Of a DNA stretch of 64,000 bases, positions 55,756-64,000 are shown one piece after another. Position 1 is the stretch's first letter, and each line of letters begins with the position of its first letter. This DNA is from Brachionus plicatilis (Eukaryota > Rotifera > Eurotatoria > Ploima > Brachionidae). The translations under genes were made by a program, and so were the position numbers. The DNA lies in the NCBI GenBank assembly GCA_010279815.1, contig QEOQ01000212.1, positions 211,502-275,501 on the forward strand, written 5' to 3'. The notes beneath the pieces are model-generated. The model made no database searches, was not told where the DNA came from, and saw only the letters and a list, made by a program, of their open reading frames with translations.

Positions 55756-58505
55756 TTAGGCGATTACGGGCTCAAGCATTTGGATTTTGTTCCATTTTTC
55801 GAAAGGTGTGGTGAAGCGATTGCTAAATCTTGAGGTTGGTGGATTATGATTTAGAAATTGTTTTACTTCGTCGATTAGAATATTATTTGACTTTTTTTTT
55901 TGCGTGAAGCTAAGGAAGAGGTTTTCGAGACGCTGTTCGAGCATTTCTATGTTTAGACATTTGTGCATGTTCACTATTGATGTTTTAATAGGAAAGTATT
56001 TTATTATTCTTAATATTTTGTTTTGAAGTTTTTGTAGTTCAGGGATGATTTTTTGGGTTGAGGAGGATGTGATGACGTGACAATAGAGCGTATGAAGGAT
56101 TTATAAAGTGTGATCGAGGTGTTTGTCGATGTAATCCATTTGAATCCTTTGATTCGTTTGATTAGGTTGATTTTGGATTCCATTTTTGATTTAATGAACT
56201 CAAGGTGATCTTTGAAACTGATTTTCGGGTCGAATTTTATTCCTAGAAAGATTGGTTTTGGTTCTAGTGGTAAAAGTGTATTGTCAATAGTTAGATTTAG
56301 GCTGTATTTTTGCTCATATTCTTTTCTCTGGCCAGCTGGGGTGAAAACCGTGTAGCAAGTTTTGCTTTTGTTTATTTTAAAGCTCCAATCGTTGCAAAAT
56401 TGATTTATTTTGTTTATTGCTTTTTGAAGAGTGACTTCTAGTTTTTTCTTGGTTTTTTTTTTGGCCCAGATACATAAATCATCGGCAAAGAGCGCTACGT
56501 TTACATCTTTATCTAACTGCTTGACAACGTCGCTGAAATATGCTATGAAAAGAGTTGGTGAAAGACAGCTGCCTTGCGGAACTCCACATGAAATTTGGTG
56601 CAGTTTTGATTTTGAATTGCCGTAGTATACAAAGAATTTTCGATCCTTGAGAAAGCTTTCAATCCATTTGATCATTTTTTTGTCGAGGCCTTTTGTCCTG
56701 AGACATTGAATTATGCCTTTGTGAGGTGTTATCGAAAGCTTTTTCGAGGTCGAAAAGAATAGCCGCTACAAGAAGTTTTTTATTAAAACCATCGGCAATG
56801 TCCTGAGTGAGCCGAAGAATCTGATCTTGGGTGCTTCGATTTTTTCTGAAACCAGATTGAGTTTCAGGTAAAATGTTGTTTGTTTCGAGCCATTTTTGAA
56901 GCTTGATAGTAACTATCTTTTCACACCATTTCCCAATTGTATTAAGAAGCGAAATAGGTCGGTATGACGATATTTCGTCTTTTTGTTTGCCTTTTTTAGG
57001 GATCATAATGATTTTGGATGTTTTCCACGCTTGAGGCACGTAGCCGAGTTTCAATGAAGATTTGAAAATTGTAAATATTTCTATAAGAGTTGGTTCAGTG
57101 CAATTTTTGAGAAGCTTGTTTGTGACATTATCTTCACCCGGGGCGGCTTTATCTCTGAGCGATTTGAGAGTGCTTGTAAAGGTTTCAAAGTTCAAACTTG
57201 TGTCGCACGGGATGTTTGCTTGACTATTGATTGGGTTTTGTGGAAAAACAGTGTGATTTTTTCGGTAAAGGTTTCTTTAAGACTTGTGGCAAAAGCATCT
57301 GCGATAACGATTTCATCAGTTTCGTAGTTATTGTTGTTAATTTTGTAGTTCGATTGACGAGTGTTCATATTGCTTTCATAATTTTCAAGTTTATTCAATA
57401 GCTTCCAATGTTTTGAGTCAGATGCATTGAACTTCTTCAACTCGTTGAACTCGCTTTCAAGCTTTTATTGCTTAAAATCTTGGGTTGCTTTTTTAACCCT
57501 GTGTGTTAGCATGTTGAGCATTTTTTTATGATACGCGCTTTGAGTTTTGTTGAATAATCTTCTTATTTTGTTTTTAAGCTTGATCAGCTCGATTGTGGTT
57601 TTTGGAAGTGCAATGAACGGTTTATGCTTGAGGTCAACTTTAAAAGTAACTTTTCTTGCTTCGCTTGCTGCTTGATCAATTCTTTCGGCTATTTTTTTTG
57701 CGGCGATTTCAAGTTCTGACTCACTTTTTAGCTCGCCATTTACACAAATTGGCATTGCATTCAGGTTGGTTGCAAATTTTTCCCAGTTTAATTTGGTGAA
57801 CTCCATAGGCTTCGTTTCAACTTTGGAATTTTTTAGTACAGTTATCGTAGGTTGGTGATCGCTAATTGAATCATTGAGGACCATAAAGTAGCGAAAAAAC
57901 TTGTATATGTTATTGGAGCATAAGGTTAGGTCTAAAATACTTTTGCTTTTTTTATAGGTTGGTGTTTTGTTATTGAGGATGGTAACATGTTCATTATCGA
58001 TGAATTCTAAAAGCCTTTTACCTCTTGCTTCGTCAGCGTTGCAGTGCCAACGTGTGTGCTTAGCGTTGAAGTCTCCCATGATAACGTATTTGTTGAATTT
58101 TTTCGAGATTGCTTCGAGTATTTCTGTATTGAATTTATTTGATTTGCTATCTGGCGGACAGTAAATAGTAAATATTGCAATTTTTTCGTTATTTAGTTTA
58201 ATCTCGAACCCTGTAATGTTGTTGTTCATTTTTTAATTTTGAAGTTTTGAGAAGTCGATTGGATCGTATTTTATGCTGTTTTTAATACAGAGACAAACCC
58301 CACCTCCTCGTTTTACTAACCTATCGTCCCTCACGATTTCGTAATTTTTTAGGTTTAAATTTGATTTTGGTTTTAAAAAAGTTTCGTTGATACTGACAAA
58401 GTCTATTTTGTGTTTATTAATTAAGTTTTCTATTTGGGTTTGTGTTTGAGTTGGAACAATTGACCGACAGTTGATATGGAGCATTCTGAAATTTGGATCA
58501 TTCAT
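55756..58505 (-). pseudogene. LINE ORF2: endonuclease and reverse transcriptase, broken
   Basis: The AP endonuclease reads LHINCRSI, INETFL, RGGGVCLCI, then FTIYCPPDS, VIMGDFNAKHTRWHC and SDHQPTI, so all catalytic blocks are recognisable. The RT reads KAAPGEDNV, IPKKGK, SYRPISLLNTIGKWCEK, FRKNRSTQDQ, CGVPQGSCLSPTLF and the FADDLCIWA box, followed by thumb and a C-terminal tail. Breaks: TAA at 58233-58235 and at about 57465-57467 (both in frame), and frame slips near an A6 run at about 57260, near 56740 (at EKAFDN) and near an A6 run at about 56050. Two of three slips are in homopolymers, so some could be sequencing errors. Confidence 0.9.
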
Positions 58506-60030
58506 TGTGATTTTCGTCAAAGTTCATTTGTTCTTGCGTTATTATCTTCGTCGATAATTCGTTCTGGACGTAAGATGCATATTGTGGTCCGAAGATGTTG
58601 TTGATATGGTCGATGAAAGGCTGTCCGCCATCGTAAATTGTACTAGTTATTTTGCTGAAATTAAGCATAAATTCGATTTGATTTTGTAGCATTTTTTTTA
58701 TCATGAAATCATAGAAGGACATAAGTTGGTTGTTAACTTGGAGCTGCTGTTGTTGTTCTTGTTGCTGCTGCTGCTGGATATATCTTTGACCGTTTTGGTT
58801 TTGGTATTGTGGTGAGACAGATTCTTGGCGGTAAAAATTGTTTTGATTTAATGCTTGATTTATTTTTTTTCCTTCTCTTTCTTCTTTTTGTTTTTTAGCT
58901 TCATTGAGTTTCGGGCAGATTTTTGATACCGCAGTGTGGCCATGTTCATTGCAGTTTGTGCAAAAATATTCGTTTGGTTTGCTGATTGGACAGGACTTGT
59001 GTGTGTGCTCTTTTGATCCGCATCTAAGGCAGGACTTGTCATTTTTGCAGTCTTCCGTTCTGTGAGTGAGTTGATTACAGTTAAAACATTGCGTAGGTTT
59101 TGTTCCAAATCTCCACGCTGAGACTCTTATGTACGTGTAGCCGATGCGAAGTTTTTTTTCATCGATTAATTTTTCGTAGCTTGCTCTGTCAAGGACTATT
59201 GCTTTTACTGTGTCAATAGGTAGACCATTTTCCCCTTTTTTTGTGACTCTCATTACGTTGTCAATATTGTAGTTCACTTTTAGGTATTGTTTTGTTTCCT
59301 CGTCTTCGATGTTGAAGTCGGGGTCGACTTTGTGTAGCGCAATGAAGAATTTGGCATTTTTGTTGATGAGCTCGATTCCAACATCAAAGGCGTCTTTCGG
59401 CCAGTTGAGGGGATTTTTGAGAAATTCTAGGTCTTTATTTTGGTTAGTTGCGATTATAAGTTCTTGTTTTGGGTTTATACCTGCATTGCAAATGGTTATT
59501 TTGGGAAGAATATTTTTTACATAATTTGCAAGGAATAAGGGGTTTTTGAATTTTTTGTCAAAAGAACCATTTTTGCTTTTGAAGCGTAGAATGTGTATTG
59601 TTGCGTTATGGATGTTGCTGTTTTGGATAGATGTGGTTGATTCTAGATTTATTGGTGTCGTTATGTTTGTGTCTAGTTGGAATAGTTGAGTAACTTTATT
59701 TCCTAGGTTTTGAGTGTTGTTGTTTGAGGCGGTTTGTAGATCGTTTGATTGAATTTTTTTTGGGACTGATTCGACTCTGTTGGGTGAGATCAGGGCTTGT
59801 TCGTATTTTCGCTTTGGGTTTGGTTGGTTTTTTGGTAGAAATTGATGTTGTTGTTGATTGAGTTGATTTTGTGGAAGTTGGTTGAATAGGTTTGTAAAGA
59901 GTTGATGAGGGTTGTTATTGATAAAAGGAGGATAATAATGATTATTCGAGGGATGATAAATTGACTGTATCATTGGGGGTTGGTTTCCTGGCCCGTTAGA
60001 CCAAGGAAACAAAGGTGCTTGGCCAGACAT
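58498..60030 (-). CDS. LINE ORF1: Gag-like nucleic-acid binding protein
   Basis: 510 aa, intact. Residues 1-110 are Pro/Asn/Gln-rich. A central RNA-recognition-like region follows (about 145-300), then three zinc knuckles: CFNCNQLTHRTEDC and CLRCGSKEHTHKSC (both CX2CX4HX4C) and CTNCNEHGHTAVSKIC (CX2CX4HX6C). A poly-Gln stretch (about residues 410-430) and a C-terminal tail complete it. This is the ORF1 layout of Jockey/I-type LINEs, in which the protein binds element RNA for transport and integration. It is cotranscribed with ORF2. Confidence 0.88.
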   Translation of the reverse strand: MSGQAPLFPWSNGPGNQPPMIQSIYHPSNNHYYPPFINNNPHQLFTNLFNQLPQNQLNQQQHQFLPKNQPNPKRKYEQALISPNRVESVPKKIQSNDLQTASNNNTQNLGNKVTQLFQLDTNITTPINLESTTSIQNSNIHNATIHILRFKSKNGSFDKKFKNPLFLANYVKNILPKITICNAGINPKQELIIATNQNKDLEFLKNPLNWPKDAFDVGIELINKNAKFFIALHKVDPDFNIEDEETKQYLKVNYNIDNVMRVTKKGENGLPIDTVKAIVLDRASYEKLIDEKKLRIGYTYIRVSAWRFGTKPTQCFNCNQLTHRTEDCKNDKSCLRCGSKEHTHKSCPISKPNEYFCTNCNEHGHTAVSKICPKLNEAKKQKEEREGKKINQALNQNNFYRQESVSPQYQNQNGQRYIQQQQQQEQQQQLQVNNQLMSFYDFMIKKMLQNQIEFMLNFSKITSTIYDGGQPFIDHINNIFGPQYASYVQNELSTKIITQEQMNFDENHNE

Positions 60031-61027
60031 TTTGGTTAAGCAGTTTAAAAAGTTTTTTATTTATTAATTATTTACATATTTACAAAAACTTTTATAAACT
60101 ATGTTAAAGACAAGAATTTAAAAAAAAAATTAATAAAACACTTTCAATTCGAAATCAAATCAAGTCAAATCAAATCAATCAATTCTTTAACGAAAATTTC
60201 TAATTTTTTTATCTAATTTAATTTGTCATAATTTTTGAGAATTTTTCTTTTTTTTATTAAATCGCTGTTGCGACATTGTATTCCATTATATTATCATACA
60301 AATTTTTTATTTAATTTAAAAAAAGAACAACCAAATTTTTAAATTTATTTCTCTTACATTTTTTGATGTAGAATTACGTAAAGAACGCTTAAAGACCACT
60401 AAAAATAAGCTAATTTAACGACGTTTTTTCCAGCGTTAGACGGCCTTTTTTCAGCGTTCTTATTTTTACTTATTTATCCTCTGTTTTATTTTTATTTTTT
60501 TTTTAATATTTTTTAATATTTCTCGGATATAGATAAACAAATAAATAAACATCCATATTTAAAGTATTCAAATTATCAATCTAATATCCAAATTGATTTT
60601 TAGCTAAATATACAATTTTATAAATAAATACCCGTTTAAATACAAGCCGATTTTTTTTTATGTATTGGTAATATATTAAACAATAATTGGTTTGGGAAGT
60701 TTAAAAATTTTTTTAAATTATTTTTAATTTTGAAATGTGATGTTTTTTTTGATATTTAAAAATAATTTTTAATAAAAAAAAATTTCTGAATATATTGGGA
60801 AATGAGAAAAAAATAAAGAAATAAAAAAATTTATCATCAAATTAAAATTTAGAAGAAAATTTTAATTAAAAAACATTTTAAATGAATAACATAAAGACTT
60901 TTCAAAATCTATTAAATCTATTTATTGTTGACTTATTTTAAGTATTAAGACAGCTCTTATTTCTTAGCTATTAGTTGATGGTTATCTTAAATTTGAAAAT
61001 AAAATTTAAAAAGTCTTGAAAAAAATT
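60031..61027. other. Probable LINE 5' UTR and AT-rich DNA
   Basis: 60031-60190 may be LINE 5' UTR (AATCAAATCAAGTCAAATCA repeats near 60150). The rest is AT-rich without genes. Confidence 0.4.
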
Positions 61028-61044
61028 CGTCCCTAGGTGGATTC

Positions 61045-61081
<37 letters not shown>

Positions 61082-61101
61082 GCCGATTGCGCCATAGAGA
61101 C
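61028..61101 (-). tRNA. tRNA-Asn (GTT)
   Basis: 74 nt, identical to the tRNA-Asn genes at 4241 and 4716, with anticodon GTT and B box GGTTCGAATCC. The 3' flank on the coding strand is GAATTTTTTTC, a Pol III terminator. The 5' flank does not match the inverted pair beyond a few bases. Confidence 0.96.
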
Positions 61102-62591
61102 TTACATTTAAGCGGTATTTTTTTACAAGAATTTCTCTATTTATTATAACTTAATTGATTAAAATCTCAATGAAATGAATAAATAAGCTTTTTTATTTAG
61201 ATTTTTAATTTAACAAAGAATTTTATTAAATCAAATATTTTTTTCAAATTGATATCTAATTGATTGTCCTAAAATTTTTTATCGAAGACAAATTTTAAAA
61301 TAAATATAAAGATGCAAGGATTGAGATAATAAAAATTCATTAACTTTAACTTACCCAAATCATAATTCAATGAGATTCGATTAATTTTAATTAATCAAGG
61401 AATATTATTTAACTAAAGTATTTTTTTCCAAATAGTTAATTAAATCTTTTAAATAAAAAACATCACAAGTTAAATAAATTTTTTTATTTTACCTAAAGTT
61501 TATTTATATAAACACATAATTTAAATATAAATAATTTTTTTAATTGAATATTTATTTATGTATTTAGTTAACGCCAATTATGGCGATTTAATAAAATAAA
61601 AGGCCATCATTTAATCATCATTTTTGTAGATAAAAATGTAAATATTGAAAAATTGTATGCAACAAGAAAAATTAATTTTTGAATTATGTTCATTTAGAAA
61701 CAAAATTTTTGAATTAATTATTTATTCAGATTTAAAATTTAAAAATTTATTTACGTTTTTTAATAAATTGAATTTATCGTTAGCTAAATAAAAAATTCTC
61801 ATTTAAACAAATTAATTTATATATATAGATTTCGGGGAAATATCTCTCTTTATTACTTGAACAAATTCTCAATCATTTTCGTCAAATTGAAAAAGCTTCC
61901 AATTCACCCGCTGGCTTTTGAGCCATTGATTTGTAAAATATTTAACAGTGATGAAGCTTAATAGATTTTAAAAAAAATTCTTTAAAAAGATCAATTTGCA
62001 TTTTAAGGAAAAAAAATTTTTAAGGAAAATTTAAAAATATTGATTAATATTTAAATTTAAGTTAAGATAAAAATTTCATATAAGATTTTTCTTAAAGATT
62101 TAAAAAATTAAAAAAAAATTTAAATCATCACTTTTTATTTTGATTTCCAAACAAAAGACTTAAATATTTAAATTTGATCATCAAAAAATTTAGATTCAAA
62201 AACTACGAATATTTTGAAATCTTTTTATTAAATTTAAAAAATAAATGATCAAGAATCTAAATAAGCTTTGACTAATTAAATTTTGGTTTTGAAACCAATA
62301 ATCGAAAATCAGGTTAGGAAAAATATACTTATTTTACAGGTAAATCAATTAAGTAATTAATTTCAATGAGGATACAAAAATTCGATTTGCTCATTTGCTT
62401 TCCAAAAATATTCCAAGGTTTCTTTAATTTTGAATATCAGCAAAAATCCTGATGGTCTTAATCGGTTTAGATTGCTCACTTACAACATATTTAAGATAAA
62501 AATATTTTGATAATTTCAAACAAAATTTTTTAAAAACAGTATTTAAATATTACATAACCAATTAAGTAGAACAAACTAAATTGGAATAATT
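61102..62591. other. AT-rich DNA upstream of the TGF-beta gene
   Basis: No clear exon, although an upstream prodomain exon of the TGF-beta gene could hide here. No motif for one was found. Confidence 0.45.
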
Positions 62592-63110
62592 ATGAAATTG
62601 ATGAGCTTAGTTGTTTTAATTAAAATAATTGACGTTCTTGGCACAGACTACTCAAATCTCTCTGATATTGGAATATCAGCACAAAGTCGGTCGAAGCGTT
62701 CGGCCGTCTTTTACTCGAACCGCTTCACGCCTTCGAGTTGTCACAAAGTTGACTTTTACGTCAATTTTTATGAGCTTGGCTGGGACAAATGGATAATTTA
62801 TCCCAAAGTTTTTAATGCGCACATTTGCGCTGGAGGCTGTGGCTTGCCCAAAATGATGTCCCTTATGAACAACAGACGCAAAAATAGAAAGCGATTGAGA
62901 CATTTGCCAAAGTCTCTTGTAACCAAGCTGACAAATCATGCTCAAATAATGAGCATTTTGGAATACAGGTACCCAAATGTGAATCAACAAATGACAAAGT
63001 GTGTGCCTACTCGACTTAAGCCTTTGACTGTAATTTATTTAAATGAAATCGGCAGAATTATGACCAAACAATACCAAGACATGGTTGTAGATGAATGTGG
63101 ATGCAGATAA
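62592..63110 (+). CDS. TGF-beta superfamily ligand
   Basis: 172 aa in one exon. Residues 1-18 are signal-peptide-like, a furin-type site RSKR lies at 33-36, and the mature domain follows. Six cystine-knot cysteines are present (C50, C79, C83, C137, C169, C171) with the family motifs FYVNFYELGWDKWIIYPKVF, NAHICAGGCG, NHAQIMSIL, CVPTRLKPL and MVVDECGCR. The position before C137, where most ligands have the Cys of the interchain disulfide, is Lys136, as in the BMP15/GDF9/Lefty-type exceptions. The loop at 88-113 is long and very basic. The prodomain is only about 14 residues, against 200-300 in typical ligands, so an upstream exon may be missing. BMP/Activin-type signalling through serine/threonine kinase receptors is expected. 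Confidence 0.9.
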   Translation: MKLMSLVVLIKIIDVLGTDYSNLSDIGISAQSRSKRSAVFYSNRFTPSSCHKVDFYVNFYELGWDKWIIYPKVFNAHICAGGCGLPKMMSLMNNRRKNRKRLRHLPKSLVTKLTNHAQIMSILEYRYPNVNQQMTKCVPTRLKPLTVIYLNEIGRIMTKQYQDMVVDECGCR

Positions 63111-64000
63111 AAAATTAAGTGTTATTTTTTTCTTTTTAAAAATTAAATTTTTTCTCTTAAATAAATTTTTATTAAACAAATTTTTTTTTTTTTTTTCAAA
63201 AACTAATTTTTTTTTCTAATCAAAAATGAATGTGAACAAAACATTATCTTTTTTCTTCTTCTGTTAACTTTTATCTACTCATTTTAAAAACTAAATTAGA
63301 AAAAGTAAGCGTTTGATTTTATTTGAATGATCATGATCCAAAATTATAAAATAATGAAAAAAAATTAATTATTTAATTTTTCAAAAATGGTTCTGTCAAT
63401 AGTATAATATTGTACAATTATTAGCTCTGCAAAAACTCTGCAATCTGTAAAATGCACACCATTAAAAATATTTGATTAAAATATTAAAAAATTGCACAGT
63501 TTTTGCAGAGCTAATAATTGTAGAATATTGCATAACATTGAACTGGTTGTAAAACCATTTTTATAAAGAGTACTGTAATTTTTGCACTAAAATTTCAATT
63601 GTTCATTTTTCCTAATTTAAAAAAATTGAAATTTTTAAAAAAAAAAATGAACCAAAATTTTCCATTAGTTCCTAAGTTTAAATTTATTAAGACTTGGAAG
63701 TGGATTTGATCAAGCTGTTTAAAGGTGAGATTTTGAGTAAAAAAAAAGAAAATCTTTAGCTGAACGTAATAAAAAGATAAATAGACTAGCTAGTGAATAT
63801 AACAGTTTTTATATGATAATTAAATTTTTGGAAACCTATTTTGAATTGTATTCAAACCATTTTTTTAACTCTAATTTTTAGAAATTTTAATTTTTCTCTA
63901 AATTTTACTCTTCTGCCTATGAGATTTGAATAAATAAATGACAATGATATTTATCTCCATTTAATCTTTCTACCAATTCAATTATCTACCTTTTTTCTAC
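63111..64000. other. AT-rich DNA with one foldback repeat
   Basis: No gene seen. Contains the inverted repeat at 63406-63529. Confidence 0.5.
63406..63529. repeat. Short foldback MITE-like repeat
   Basis: Arms of about 39 bp (AATATTGTACAATTATTAGC... and its complement) share the core TTAGCTCTGCAAAAACT and surround a loop of about 45 bp. It lies about 300 bp downstream of the TGF-beta stop codon. Confidence 0.65.

Larger units (their letters stand above)
55756..60030 (-). mobile_element. Jockey/I-like LINE, nearly full length but inactive
   Basis: Two-ORF LINE on the minus strand: a Gag-like ORF1 with three zinc knuckles (60030-58498) and an ORF2 with AP endonuclease and RT (58505-55756). 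ORF2 starts in the ORF1 stop region (ATGAATGA), consistent with coupled termination and reinitiation. Composition is less AT-rich than the surroundings. No RNase H domain is seen. ORF1 is intact, while ORF2 has two in-frame stops and at least three frame slips. The 5' UTR may extend to about 60190. Confidence 0.9.

Overview
This is an AT-rich eukaryotic window. It carries animal genes with very short introns of about 46-111 bp: LTV1, an RPS6KC1-type PX/MIT/kinase protein, a DOMON protein, an SLC5-type transporter, an SYCE2-like meiotic protein and a TGF-beta ligand. The mix points to a small-genome invertebrate. A monogonont rotifer (Brachionus-like) is my best guess, but that is inference, not proven by the sequence.

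Layout. 1-2563: 3' part of a Ty3/gypsy element with a 143-bp LTR and an extra RING/zinc-finger-like reading frame broken by TGA codons. 2655-4117: decayed LINE. 4241-4789: two tRNA-Asn genes in a 110-bp inverted repeat (a third identical tRNA lies at 61028). 6544-7974: LTV1. 11326-17270: five-exon RPS6KC1-like gene whose 3.4-kb third intron holds a piggyBac transposase remnant. 18617-19212: secreted DOMON protein. 19213-24740: foldback repeats, MITEs and, at 23104-23573, two tandem twister self-cleaving ribozymes on the minus strand. 24743-25501: SMARCAL1 relic. 28500-29733: nested DNA transposons. 30018-31730: SLC5 transporter. 32255-38100 and 46625-51560: two diverged copies of a segmental duplication, each ending in a gene for a secreted PAN-like plus seven-bladed WD40 protein. 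39994-46620: scrambled gypsy fragments interrupted by a Tc1-like element, itself carrying a smaller TIR element. 51811-52939: foldback element with 0.5-kb arms and a perfect 9-bp target duplication. 53749-54279: SYCE2-like gene. 55756-60030: Jockey/I-like LINE. 62592-63110: TGF-beta ligand.

Most notable points. (1) The twister pair delimits a 411-nt non-coding RNA that tandem cleavage would release. The two copies covary in P1 and P2, and the two ends of the released RNA could rebuild a ribozyme on circularisation. This resembles the hammerhead retrozyme architecture but uses twister. (2) The duplicated secreted PAN-WD40 genes have near-identical blades that differ at a few clustered positions, and their first exons are almost identical while the flanks have diverged. 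This pattern suggests concerted evolution of a recognition repertoire. No gene cluster forms an operon or pathway; the host genes look independent and are separated by transposon-rich, AT-rich DNA.
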